From contig JAZOLU010000003.1 in assembly GCA_045653425.1 (NCBI GenBank), positions 1 through 51,151 on the forward strand: DNA of 51,151 bases. Direction: 5' to 3'. A model generated the notes under the pieces. It did no database searches, was not told where the DNA came from, and worked only from the letters and a program-made list of their open reading frames with translations. Position 1 is the first letter of the stretch. Each line of letters opens with the position of its first letter. The DNA comes from RGIG3009 sp045653425. GTDB lineage: Bacteria; Bacillota; Clostridia; Oscillospirales; Acutalibacteraceae. Of this stretch, positions 38,983 to 47,330 are shown one piece after another. A program made the position numbers and the translations under genes.

Positions 38983-40270
38983 CGGCATCCTCCTCCAATT
39001 CCAGCAGCAAGGTGCTGTCGGTGCGGCGAGCCTCGTCAATGATTGCTGCCAATTCAATGCCGCTGGGGCATACGTACGAACACGTACCGCAACCATCGCA
39101 CGCATCGGCGTGCAATGCCGCCAATCGCTCGTAATGCATATTGCGAAAACGGCGCACAATTTCAAACGGGAGCAACCCTTTATGACACGCCTGCGTGCAC
39201 CGACCGCAACCAATACACGCGCGTGATTGCACGGAGCGGATTGTCCCCGCGGTAAAGGCAAGCAAACACGTCATACCCGGTAACACCGGAATATCCTGCG
39301 TGGTAGCCGCCACACCGGTCATCATATCACCCAAAAGTAAGTGAGCAGGGTCTTCCACTACACCGCATCGCGTTAATATTTCCTGCACCGATGTGCCAAA
39401 CGGAACCGTAACATTTTGCGGCTCACGCACAGCGTTGCCTGCTACGGTGAGCGTGCAACGGTCGTGCGGTTCGTGCAAATACAGGGCACGGTACAGAGCC
39501 AAACAAGCCTGCACCCCCACACGCCCCACGCGGGCATTGGGGGTAACGGTACGGTCCCCCGCCTCTTTGGCACGGCGAACCAAACACGTTGCGGGATAAT
39601 ACGAATCGGTTTGATACAAGTGCTTCTTGCCCACACGCAACGCCAACGAGCGACGCCGCTGACCCGACAAACACACGGCAATGTGATAGCCGCCCGCACT
39701 AACCGCCCGTGCGGCACGGCGCAACCCGCGCACCACCTGCTCCGCATAGTCACGCAATACTGCCCAAGCACTGGACTCGTACGGTTGAACCTGCACGGCA
39801 TCCGCCACCAAGTAATCACACCCGTTTTCGCACCAGTCACGCAGTTTTAACACCAACGGAATGCCGTCAACCTCATCAATGATATGCGCCTCCGCTGCCG
39901 CTGCCAACACCTGCTCGGTTGTGAAAGCATCGGTATCCGGCGCGGGGACTTCCGGTTCCGGGTCGGTAACCATACGGTCAATGACTACGCAGGGCAATGT
40001 TCCGTACAAGGGGTGGTCCACTTCCCGTTCACCGCTGACCACACCGGTCACGCTGGACAATACCGCGGCTTGCCCTTCGTCCTCACAAGAGGACAGCGGC
40101 GTGCCCCGCCGCACGGTATCGTACAATGACACCGCCGGTTGCACGGTCATATCGGTAAAATACGTGTACGGCAATACCACTTGGGCAATATCCGTCCATT
40201 CCGCGGTAGGGCGTTGGATTGCCGGTGATTTTTGAAACGGCAACCGTACGCCACCCATAAACTTATGCAT
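38975..40270 (-). CDS. rnfC: RnfC-like subunit with degenerate NADH/FMN site (locus 2)
   Basis: 431 residues. The N-terminal barrel-sandwich and the SLBB-like region (FGTSVQEILTRCG near 291) are RnfC-like, and two cubane motifs are kept (C352, 355, 358, 362 and C391, 394, 397, 401; the first ends CH instead of CP). The glycine-rich NADH loop (GLGGAGFPT) is replaced by IIDEVDGIPLVLKL near 130-143, and the FMN block NxxECEPYLxxD by VADAVQVQPYESSA near 155-168. It is unlikely to oxidise NADH in the usual way. ATG 40270 follows AGGGGG; a longer start has no ribosome binding site. First gene of the C-D-E-A operon. Confidence 0.87.
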   Translation of the reverse strand: MHKFMGGVRLPFQKSPAIQRPTAEWTDIAQVVLPYTYFTDMTVQPAVSLYDTVRRGTPLSSCEDEGQAAVLSSVTGVVSGEREVDHPLYGTLPCVVIDRMVTDPEPEVPAPDTDAFTTEQVLAAAAEAHIIDEVDGIPLVLKLRDWCENGCDYLVADAVQVQPYESSAWAVLRDYAEQVVRGLRRAARAVSAGGYHIAVCLSGQRRRSLALRVGKKHLYQTDSYYPATCLVRRAKEAGDRTVTPNARVGRVGVQACLALYRALYLHEPHDRCTLTVAGNAVREPQNVTVPFGTSVQEILTRCGVVEDPAHLLLGDMMTGVAATTQDIPVLPGMTCLLAFTAGTIRSVQSRACIGCGRCTQACHKGLLPFEIVRRFRNMHYERLAALHADACDGCGTCSYVCPSGIELAAIIDEARRTDSTLLLELEEDADA

Positions 40271-40307
40271 AGGGACCCCCTTTTTGTTCACTACCAAAAA
40301 TTGTTCC

Positions 40308-40345
40308 TTGCCAAAGGCCTGTCTCTTTAATATGATGGTATTATA
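40308..40345. promoter_or_regulatory. Overlapping divergent promoters for mecA-like gene and rnf locus 2
   Basis: Plus strand: -35 TTGCCA (40308-40313), 17 bases, -10 TATGAT (40331-40336), good. Minus strand: consensus -10 TATAAT (40340-40345) with a weak -35 CATTCC 17 bases upstream. The two -10 boxes are four bases apart, so the two promoters should exclude each other. Confidence 0.6.
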
Positions 40346-40371
40346 CACACCCACAACGGGGAGGAATGGCT

Positions 40372-40953
40372 ATGAAAATGGAGCCGCTTAAAGGCGGTTG
40401 CCTGAAAATATGGTTGAGCGGCACGGATATGCACCACTGGGGCTTGCGTTTTGAGAGTATGAGTGCCGAGGATACTGCCACACGGCGAGCGATACACCGA
40501 CTGATTCACATTGCGCGGCAACGCGAAGCACTGCGTGCCGAAGAGGGGTTAACTGTGGAAGCATTGCCCACAGATGAGGGGTGCTTACTGCTGTTTACCC
40601 CGCAACGGTTGTTTGTGCCGCTCCGTTCACCCAAACCGATAATCTACGCCCTGTACAGCGGCGATGACCTGCTGGAATTGGGTGACCGATTGTGCCGCTG
40701 GGATTCCCGCATTTTGCCTGCCGCCGCTTTGTACGGTTGGGGACCGAGTTACCGCCTGATTGTGTATGCCGACCCCGCACCCGCGCCCGCGTTGCATCGA
40801 TTACTGAATGAATACGCCCAGCCGGTAGCGACGGGATATGCCGCCGCCGCGTATACCGAGGAGCACGGCACACCGCTGATTGCAACACAAGCACTGCAAC
40901 GCCTTACAGTGCGTGAATCTCACGCACCAGTGCCGCCGGTTGAGTCGCATTAA
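40372..40953 (+). CDS. MecA-like ClpC adaptor protein
   Basis: 193 residues. The N-terminal part (MKMEPLKGGCLKIWLSGTDM) resembles the MecA opening that binds substrates. The C-terminal part keeps the MecA C-domain pattern: YALYSGDDLLELGDRLCRW, ALHRLLNEYAQPV and EEHGTPLIATQALQRL. MecA/YpbH target proteins to the ClpCP protease. It is shorter and less acidic than B. subtilis MecA (about 218 residues), so it may be a divergent paralogue. ATG 40372 is 7 bases after GGGGAGG. Its last 50 bases are antisense to the end of rpe. Confidence 0.75.
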   Translation: MKMEPLKGGCLKIWLSGTDMHHWGLRFESMSAEDTATRRAIHRLIHIARQREALRAEEGLTVEALPTDEGCLLLFTPQRLFVPLRSPKPIIYALYSGDDLLELGDRLCRWDSRILPAAALYGWGPSYRLIVYADPAPAPALHRLLNEYAQPVATGYAAAAYTEEHGTPLIATQALQRLTVRESHAPVPPVESH

Positions 40954-41548
40954 ACAACGCACTACCTACCACGGCAATGTCGGCACCTGCCGCCGCCGCC
41001 AGCGGCGCGGTGGCGGCGGAAACCCCGCCATCCACCTGAATGGATACCGACAACCCGCGCCGCGTAATTTCTTCACGCAAAGCGCGAATTTTGGGTAATT
41101 GATTTTCCATAAACTTTTGACCGCCAAAGCCGGGTTCTACGGTCATTACCAGTACCATTTCCACCTGGTCTAAGTACGGAAACACCGCTTCGGCCGAAGT
41201 GTTGGGTTTAAGGGTGAGCGCCGCTTGCTTGCCAAGCGCGTGAATGCGCGTCAACGTTTGTGCCACCGGAGCGTCACTTTCAATGTGAAAGTTGATAATA
41301 TCCGCTCCCGCCGCGGCAAAGGCATCCACTAAACGGTGGGGATACTGCATCATTAAATGCACGTCAAAGCACAAGGCCGTATGCGGGCGCAGGCGTTCAA
41401 TCACCGGAGGACCGAAACTTAAATTCGGCACAAACACCCCGTCCATAACATCCAAATGTACCATATCGGCACCGGCAGATTCCACAAAAGCCAGTTCTTC
41501 ACCCATACGGGCGAAATCGCAGGTGAGAATTGACGGCGAAATGCGCAT
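40904..41548 (-). CDS. rpe: Ribulose-phosphate 3-epimerase
   Basis: Interconverts ribulose-5-phosphate and xylulose-5-phosphate in the pentose phosphate pathway. The 214-residue TIM barrel has ISPSILTCDFARMGEEL at the start, HLDVMDGVFVPNLSFGP near 32, DVHLMMQYP near 64, TVEPGFGGQKFM near 137 and VDGGVSAATA near 174. All metal and phosphate residues are in place. AGAGGGGAT precedes the ATG. It has its own promoter and converges with the mecA-like gene, overlapping it by 50 bases. Confidence 0.96.
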   Translation of the reverse strand: MRISPSILTCDFARMGEELAFVESAGADMVHLDVMDGVFVPNLSFGPPVIERLRPHTALCFDVHLMMQYPHRLVDAFAAAGADIINFHIESDAPVAQTLTRIHALGKQAALTLKPNTSAEAVFPYLDQVEMVLVMTVEPGFGGQKFMENQLPKIRALREEITRRGLSVSIQVDGGVSAATAPLAAAAGADIAVVGSALFNATQPAALVREIHAL

Positions 41549-41586
41549 ACGTATCCCCTCTTTTTTGTAATTCCATAGATAGGTTT

Positions 41587-41615
41587 ATTATACTGTATTG
41601 GTACAAAAAAGTCAA
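41587..41615 (-). promoter_or_regulatory. Promoter for rpe
   Basis: -35 TTGACT (41610-41615), 17-base spacer, consensus -10 TATAAT (41587-41592), some 40 bases before the start codon. Confidence 0.87.
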
Positions 41616-41620
41616 ACCGG

Positions 41621-41669
41621 CACCAAAAAGACCGGCGTTTTCCGGTGGGAAACGACGGTCTTTTTGGTG
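41621..41669 (-). terminator. Terminator after upp
   Basis: Long stem CACCAAAAAGACCG / CGGTCTTTTTGGTG (41621-41634 with 41656-41669), extended inward by further pairs, followed on the minus strand by a T-rich tract that overlaps the rpe promoter. Confidence 0.82.
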
Positions 41670-41676
41670 TGTTTCT

Positions 41677-42306
41677 TTATTTGGTGCCGAAAATACGGTC
41701 GGCCGCATCGCCCAAACCGGGGACAATGTACCCCTTTTCGTTAAGATGGTCATCCAGCGCCGCGCAGTAAATCTGCACGTCAGGATGCGCTTCGGACAAC
41801 GCTTTTAACCCCTCCGGTGCCGCAATAATGCACATAAACTTAATGTTCTTGGGCCCGCGTTGCTTGATTTGACCAATAGCATCCACCGCCGAACCGCCGG
41901 TGGCCAACATCGGGTCAAGCACAATCACTTCGCGCTGCTCAATATCGCCCGGCAGTTTGCAGTAATATTCCACCGGTGTGAGCGTGGTTTCGTCGCGGTA
42001 CAAGCCAATGTGACCCACGCGCGCCGAGGGAACCAGTTCCACCGCGCCGTCTACCATTCCCAAGCCGGCGCGCAAAATCGGGACAAACGCCAGTTTACGG
42101 CCGGCAATTTTTTTGCCGGTCATTTTCGCCATTGGTGTCTCTACCTCCGCATCGCACAGCGGCAGGTCGCGCGTTGCCTCGTATACCATCAATTGAGTGA
42201 TTTCGCGAATTAACTCGCGAAATTGCTTGGAACTGGTGCGGATATCCCGCAGGATGGATACCTTGTGCTGAATTAACGGGTGACTGGCAATAAACGGTGT
42301 AAGCAT
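41677..42306 (-). CDS. upp: Uracil phosphoribosyltransferase
   Basis: Pyrimidine salvage: uracil plus PRPP to UMP. The 209 residues have LSREI-type opening (HPLIQHKVSILRDIRTSSKQF), ILRAGLGMVDG near 80, the PRPP loop VLDPMLATGGSA near 125-136 and YIVPGLGDAADRIFGT at the C terminus. GGAGGT stands before the ATG. It follows tsaB by 58 bases with only a small hairpin (42337-42354) between, so read-through from polA-tsaE-tsaB is possible. Confidence 0.96.
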   Translation of the reverse strand: MLTPFIASHPLIQHKVSILRDIRTSSKQFRELIREITQLMVYEATRDLPLCDAEVETPMAKMTGKKIAGRKLAFVPILRAGLGMVDGAVELVPSARVGHIGLYRDETTLTPVEYYCKLPGDIEQREVIVLDPMLATGGSAVDAIGQIKQRGPKNIKFMCIIAAPEGLKALSEAHPDVQIYCAALDDHLNEKGYIVPGLGDAADRIFGTK

Positions 42307-42364
42307 AACATAAGACCTCCTATATTATGAATATCCGTGGCCAAAAGCGGCCACCGAAGGGTTC

Positions 42365-43114
42365 CTAACTATGAGATTCCGCCTGCCGACGGCGCAGTTC
42401 GCGCTCCGCCTGCGGTAAGCGCAGGTACACGGGCAACAACGCGTCGCCCGACACGGCACCGCCGTTTGCCAAAAGCGGCACCGCCGCCCGCGCCACGCCC
42501 ACGGCGTGTTGGTCACACAAGCCAACGGGTGCTTGCCGCAACAACGGGTGCGTGGCACCCAACTCCGCACAACACAGAGCGGAGCCGTCCCCCACCGCTA
42601 ACAACGGATGGGTGCGTGTGCGCAAACGTGCCGCCAGTTCGTCCAACGACACGGCTTCGTCCGGCGTTTCCCGCGTGAGTACGCCGCCGCGCAATGCAAA
42701 CAACGCGGTATATACTTGGCGGCAACGAGCGTCCATTACCGCCACAATATCACAGTCTGCCGGCATACCCGCCAAGCGGTGTGCCATACCCTCCAACGTG
42801 GAGACCGGTATACAGGGTAAATCATTTGCAAACGCCAGCCCTTTTACCGCCGCCACGCCAATGCGCACACCTGTGAACGAACCGGGACCCACCGACACCG
42901 CCAAAGCATCCACCTGCGGCAAGGAAAGCCCCGCATTGCGCAGCATATTTTCCACCATAGGCATTAGCGTTTGGCTATGGGTCAATCGCGTGTTAACCGA
43001 GGACTCGCACAACAGGGTTTGGCGTTCACCCTCCACCCGCAATACGGCACAAGAGGCAGGTCCGGCGGACGATTCCACCGCCAACAACGTGTAAGATTCC
43101 CCCAGCGGTTTCAC
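42365..43114 (-). CDS. tsaB: tRNA threonylcarbamoyladenosine biosynthesis protein TsaB
   Basis: Partner of TsaD in forming t6A37 of ANN-decoding tRNAs. The 249 residues have an ASKHA fold with LLAVESSAGPASCAVLR, THSQTLMPMVENML near 46 and the hallmark VSVGPGSFTGVRIGVAAVKGLA near 73. It starts at GTG behind GAGGGGGTGG. The start overlaps the tsaE stop by four bases, so the two are coupled. tsaD and rimI, often next in line, are absent here. Confidence 0.94.
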   Translation of the reverse strand: MKPLGESYTLLAVESSAGPASCAVLRVEGERQTLLCESSVNTRLTHSQTLMPMVENMLRNAGLSLPQVDALAVSVGPGSFTGVRIGVAAVKGLAFANDLPCIPVSTLEGMAHRLAGMPADCDIVAVMDARCRQVYTALFALRGGVLTRETPDEAVSLDELAARLRTRTHPLLAVGDGSALCCAELGATHPLLRQAPVGLCDQHAVGVARAAVPLLANGGAVSGDALLPVYLRLPQAERELRRRQAESHS

Positions 43115-43533
43115 AACGCCACCCCCTCAATGGTAACGGCGCGCTCGGTTTCGCCCAAACGCTTAAAAGTAACCCGTACGGCGGTGGGCGGCAACGCCGC
43201 TTCCACATTTTCGCTCCATTCCACGGCGAGCACCGCGCCGGCATCCAAATATTCAAAAAAACCGGTGGTATCCAAATCCTCCCAACCGTTAACGCGGTAC
43301 ATATCAAAATGCACCAGCGGCGGGTTGCCGCCGTAGTCGTTCACCAGGGCAAAGGTAGGGCTGGATACTTCCGCCGCGGGTGACAACACCTGCGCCATAC
43401 CCCGCACAAAGGCAGTTTTACCCATACCCAAACCACCAAAAAAGGCCACTACCGTGCCAGCGGTACACTGCGCCGCCAAACGGTGCCCCAGTGCCTCAGT
43501 TTCGGCAACACTGTGGGTAAGTATGCGTGTCAC
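43111..43533 (-). CDS. tsaE: tRNA threonylcarbamoyladenosine biosynthesis ATPase TsaE
   Basis: Small P-loop ATPase of the TsaBDE complex. The 140-residue protein starts at GTG after GAGGGGGG. Walker A is FGGLGMGKTAFVRGMA near residue 34, followed by SSPTFALVNDY near 58, HFDMYRV near 75 and the typical AVEWSENV near 104. A longer frame reaching into polA has no ribosome binding site and is rejected. It lies 76 bases after polA and overlaps tsaB. Confidence 0.94.
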   Translation of the reverse strand: MTRILTHSVAETEALGHRLAAQCTAGTVVAFFGGLGMGKTAFVRGMAQVLSPAAEVSSPTFALVNDYGGNPPLVHFDMYRVNGWEDLDTTGFFEYLDAGAVLAVEWSENVEAALPPTAVRVTFKRLGETERAVTIEGVAL

Positions 43534-43609
43534 GGTAGCCCCCCTCTCCGTTTTTGTTTTTATTTTACCACAATTTTCGACCTGTGCAAAGGGTTTTGTA
43601 AAAAACAGA

Positions 43610-46150
43610 TTATTGTTTCGCATCGTACCACGTGGTGCCGGTATGCACGTCCACACGCAAACAAACCGACAACTGTACCGCGGCCTCCATTTCCTCGCGC
43701 AAAATACGCGCGGCACGGGCGGCATCGTGTTGTTCCGCCTCTACAATCAATTCGTCGTGCACCTGTAAAATGAGTTGTGCGGCCACGCCCTCACGGCGCA
43801 AACGCTCGTGCACACGAATCATTGCCAATTTAATAATATCCGCCGCCGTGCCCTGAATGGGCATATTGCGCGCCACCCGCTCGCCAAACGACGCGGTAAC
43901 GCGGTTGCTCACTTTGAGTTCCGGCAACGGACGACGGCGGCCGAACAACGTCTCCGCATAACCAACTTGTTTTGCCTTTTCAATTAGCCCGTCCATATAC
44001 CCCGCCACCGCGCCGTAATGAGCCAAATATTGCTCAATGTACCGCTTGGCCTCGCCGTAGGTGACGTGAATATCCTCCGACAGTGAATGCGCGCCGATGC
44101 CGTACACAATGCCGAAATTCACCGCCTTGGCTTGCGAGCGCATTAGCGGCGTGACCATACTTTCCGGCACGCCAAACACCTGCGCGGCGGTAATGCGGTG
44201 GATGTCCTCTTCTTCGTTAAACGCGCGCACCATTGTTTCGTCACCGGAAAGTGCCGCCAGCACGCGCAATTCGATTTGTGAATAGTCGGCATCACACAAC
44301 ACCGCACCCTCACGCGCGTGGAAAAAGCGGCGCAACTCGCGCCCCAGTTCCTGCCGCACCGGAATGTTTTGCAGGTTGGGTTCGGTGGAGGAAATACGGC
44401 CGGTTCGCGTTTCGGTTTGGTTAAAATTGGTGTGAATACGCCCGTCGTCCCCAATTTCTTTTTCCAACCCATCACAATAGGTGGATTTTAATTTGGACAA
44501 CGTGCGGTAATCCAAAATCATTCCCACCACGGGGTGGGCATTTTTCAAACTTTCCAACACTTCGGCGTTGGTGGAATAGCCCGATTTTGTCTTTTTCTTG
44601 GCGGGTAAACCCAAATCCTCAAACAGGGCTTTGGCCAGTTGTTTGGGGGAGTTAAGGTTAAACGCATACCCCACCGCTTGGGCAATGCTATCCGTAAGCG
44701 CGGCAATGCGTTGTGCCAGTTGCTCACCAAACCGGTGCAACCCTTCGCGGTCCACCGCAAAGCCCACGCGCTCCATATCCGCCAACACCAATGCCAGCGG
44801 AATTTCCATATCACGCAATAAGTTTTGCTGGCCCGTTTCCGCCACCAGCGTTTCCAGCACGTCTGCCAGCACATATAACAACCGCAATTCCTCCGGTTGT
44901 TCGCCCGCAGGCGGGCACACGCCGTATTGCAATGCCAACCGTTTCAGGTCATAATCGGATGCCAGCGGGTCCAACAAATACGCGGCCAAGCGGGTGTCCA
45001 TCACCACATTGGCGGGAGTTACACCGTAACACAGTGCGCGCGCCGCCAACGCCTTGGTATCGGCCACCTGTTTGGCGTGTGAGCCATCCGCCAGCCATTG
45101 CCAAAACAGTTCGTCCTCAATCGGTAACGATGCCGCCATGCCGTTTGCCGCCACCCACGCGGTATCTTCCGTTACCCACACAGCTACAATGGGGTGGTTT
45201 AGCACCGTTTCCGGCGCGGCAGTAACAAGCGTCTCGGGTGTCGCAGCGTCGGTTTTTGAGGTAGTGGGAACCACTACCGCCGTTAACCCCATACGCTCCA
45301 TTAGTTTAAACAATTCCAACTGCGTCATACGCGCGGCAAGTGCCTCCCGCTGCGGTTCGCGCAGCGCATAGGCGCACGGCGAGGGGTTATCCAGCGGCAT
45401 GGTACGGCAAATTTCGCCCAAACGACGGCTCAAATACGCGCTTTCGCGCCCGTCTTGTAACTTGCGGCGCAAACTGTCCCGCAGAGCAGGGTCGTCCAGC
45501 CCTTGGTACACGCCGTCCAGCGTGCCAAAACGGTGCAATAAATCCAACGCCGTTTTTTCGCCCACGCCGGGCACGCCGGGAATGTTGTCGCTGGAATCAC
45601 CCATTAGGGCTTTTAAGTCTATGAGTTGTTCGGGCGCAAGCCCGTATTTTTCCTGAATGGCGGCGCGGTCATAAACCAGCGTTTCCGGTTGACCCATACG
45701 GGTGGAGGCCAGCAACACCGTAACGTTGTCCCCCACCAGTTGCAACGAATCGCGGTCGCCGGTGGCAAGGTAGCACGGCACCCCTTCCCGCGCGGCGGCG
45801 GCCGAAAGCGTACCCAAAATATCGTCCGCCTCGTAGCCGTCTTGCTCCAACACGGTGCATCCCATTAACACCAACAGTTCTTTAATAATGGGCAACTGCA
45901 CCGCCAGTTCTTCCGGCATGCCTTTGCGACCCGCCTTGTATTCACGGTACATCGCGTGGCGAAAGGTGGGGGCTTTGCGGTCAAACGCAACCGCTACCGC
46001 GTCCGCCCCCGTTTGCTCCAACAGACGGTGATATATGTTGAGAAACCCCACCAACGCGTTGGTGGGCGTTCCGTCGTGCGTGGTAAGCACTTTAATGCCG
46101 TAAAACGCGCGGTTAAGAATGCTGTTGCCGTCAATAACCAGCAGGGACAT
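43610..46150 (-). CDS. polA: DNA polymerase I
   Basis: 846 residues. N-terminal 5'-3' exonuclease (LLVIDGNSILNRAFYGI, ATGDRDSLQLV, GDSSDNIPGVPGVGEKTA) and C-terminal family A polymerase with motif A DYSQIELRVLAALSGDE, motif B RSQAKAVNFGIVYG and motif C QVHDELIVEA are complete. The central 3'-5' exonuclease-like domain lacks the DxE start (it reads AVWVTEDTAWVA), so proofreading is probably absent, as in many Bacillota. It repairs gaps and removes RNA primers. The start MSLLVIDG has AAAGGA ten bases upstream. tsaE-tsaB follow on the same strand. Confidence 0.96.
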   Translation of the reverse strand: MSLLVIDGNSILNRAFYGIKVLTTHDGTPTNALVGFLNIYHRLLEQTGADAVAVAFDRKAPTFRHAMYREYKAGRKGMPEELAVQLPIIKELLVLMGCTVLEQDGYEADDILGTLSAAAAREGVPCYLATGDRDSLQLVGDNVTVLLASTRMGQPETLVYDRAAIQEKYGLAPEQLIDLKALMGDSSDNIPGVPGVGEKTALDLLHRFGTLDGVYQGLDDPALRDSLRRKLQDGRESAYLSRRLGEICRTMPLDNPSPCAYALREPQREALAARMTQLELFKLMERMGLTAVVVPTTSKTDAATPETLVTAAPETVLNHPIVAVWVTEDTAWVAANGMAASLPIEDELFWQWLADGSHAKQVADTKALAARALCYGVTPANVVMDTRLAAYLLDPLASDYDLKRLALQYGVCPPAGEQPEELRLLYVLADVLETLVAETGQQNLLRDMEIPLALVLADMERVGFAVDREGLHRFGEQLAQRIAALTDSIAQAVGYAFNLNSPKQLAKALFEDLGLPAKKKTKSGYSTNAEVLESLKNAHPVVGMILDYRTLSKLKSTYCDGLEKEIGDDGRIHTNFNQTETRTGRISSTEPNLQNIPVRQELGRELRRFFHAREGAVLCDADYSQIELRVLAALSGDETMVRAFNEEEDIHRITAAQVFGVPESMVTPLMRSQAKAVNFGIVYGIGAHSLSEDIHVTYGEAKRYIEQYLAHYGAVAGYMDGLIEKAKQVGYAETLFGRRRPLPELKVSNRVTASFGERVARNMPIQGTAADIIKLAMIRVHERLRREGVAAQLILQVHDELIVEAEQHDAARAARILREEMEAAVQLSVCLRVDVHTGTTWYDAKQ

Positions 46151-46201
46151 AGCGTTCCCGTCCTTTCCTTTTGGAGTACGTGCGCCATTGCTACAACAAG
46201 A

Positions 46202-46225
46202 CCCCGCCAACCGAAATTAGCGGGG
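46202..46225 (-). terminator. Weak GC-rich hairpin between fba and polA
   Basis: CCCCGC (46202-46207) pairs with GCGGGG (46220-46225), followed on the minus strand by TCTTGTTGT. The T-run is poor, so termination after fba may be partial and allow polA expression. Confidence 0.55.
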
Positions 46226-46242
46226 CCCGAACAACACGGAAT

Positions 46243-47178
46243 TTATGCGCGGTCGGCACTGCCCAACACGTTTTGGATTTTGTGTTTCACCACGTCGGTG
46301 ATGCAGGCGCGCCCGTCACCCAAATACTGGCGGGGGTCAAAGTGCGTGGGATTCTCTGCCAGATGGCGGCGAATGCCGGCGGTCAGTGCCAAGCGCAGGT
46401 CGGAGTCCACATTAATTTTGCACACGGCAAGCGATGCGGCTTCGCGCAGCATATCTTCCGGAATGCCAATGGCGTCTGCCATTTGGCCGCCATATTGGTT
46501 GACCATGCTCACGTATTCCGGCATAACCGACGAGGCGCCGTGCAACACAATGGGGAACCCGGGCAGGCGGTCCATAACCTCTTTAAGAATATCAAAACGG
46601 AGTTGCGGCTTTTGGCCGGGCTTGAATTTGAACGCGCCGTGGCTGGTGCCAATGGCAATTGCCAACGAATCCACGCCGGTGCGGGTAACAAAATCCTGCA
46701 CTTGCTCGGGGTCGGTGTAGTTGGCTTTGTCCGCCTCCACACTCACTTCGTCTTCCACGCCGGCGAGCTGACCCAGTTCGCCTTCCACCGTGACACCGCG
46801 GGCGTGCGCATATTCCACAACTTTACGGGTAACTTCCACGTTTTCCTCATACGGCAAATGCGAACCGTCAATCATCACGGAAGTGAACCCGCCGTCAATG
46901 CAGTCTTTGCACAGTTCAAAACTGGAACCGTGGTCCAAATGCAGGGCAATGGGCAAGCCCGTTTCTTCCACCGCTGCCTGTACCATATGATACAGGTAAC
47001 CGTGGTGAGCGTATTTGCGCGCCGAACCCGATACCTGCAAAATAACAGGGGAGTTGAGTTGCTTGCACGCATCCACAATGCCTTGCATAATCTCCATATT
47101 GTTGATGTTGAACGCACCGATAGCGTAACCGCCTTTGTACGCTTTTTGGAACATTTCTTTGGTGTTTACCAGGGGCAT
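46243..47178 (-). CDS. fba: Class II fructose-1,6-bisphosphate aldolase
   Basis: Zinc-dependent glycolytic aldolase, cleaving fructose-1,6-bisphosphate. The 311 residues contain GAFNINNMEIMQGI near residue 21, the zinc histidine pair region LHLDHGSSFELC near 80, GFTSVMIDGSHLPYEENV near 97, EGELGQLAGVED near 133, IGTSHGAFKF near 178 and LHGASSVMPEY near 213. AGGAGG precedes the ATG. The promoter is not obvious: TATAAT overlaps the 47200 region without a good -35. It is transcribed away from the DUF6062-like gene. Confidence 0.96.
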   Translation of the reverse strand: MPLVNTKEMFQKAYKGGYAIGAFNINNMEIMQGIVDACKQLNSPVILQVSGSARKYAHHGYLYHMVQAAVEETGLPIALHLDHGSSFELCKDCIDGGFTSVMIDGSHLPYEENVEVTRKVVEYAHARGVTVEGELGQLAGVEDEVSVEADKANYTDPEQVQDFVTRTGVDSLAIAIGTSHGAFKFKPGQKPQLRFDILKEVMDRLPGFPIVLHGASSVMPEYVSMVNQYGGQMADAIGIPEDMLREAASLAVCKINVDSDLRLALTAGIRRHLAENPTHFDPRQYLGDGRACITDVVKHKIQNVLGSADRA

Positions 47179-47277
47179 AGTTTTGACCTCCTCATCTAAT
47201 TATGGTTTTATTATACACCAAGTCTCCGCATTTTGAAAGAGAAAAAAACAAAAAATCCTCGATTTTTTGAAAAAAAC

Positions 47278-47306
47278 TTGTGTCGGGGCGCGGATATCGG
47301 TATAAT
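47278..47306 (+). promoter_or_regulatory. Promoter for the DUF6062-like gene
   Basis: -35 TTGTGT (47278-47283), 17-base spacer and consensus -10 TATAAT (47301-47306). The predicted start is close to the ribosome binding site, giving a very short leader. Confidence 0.72.
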
Positions 47307-47330
47307 GATAACGAAAGGATGTGTTGCAAG

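Noticed and set aside
43534..43725. Extended N terminus of TsaE reaching into polA
   Set aside because: The extra 64 residues overlap the polA 3' end, look unlike TsaE, and the GTG at 43533 has a good ribosome binding site.
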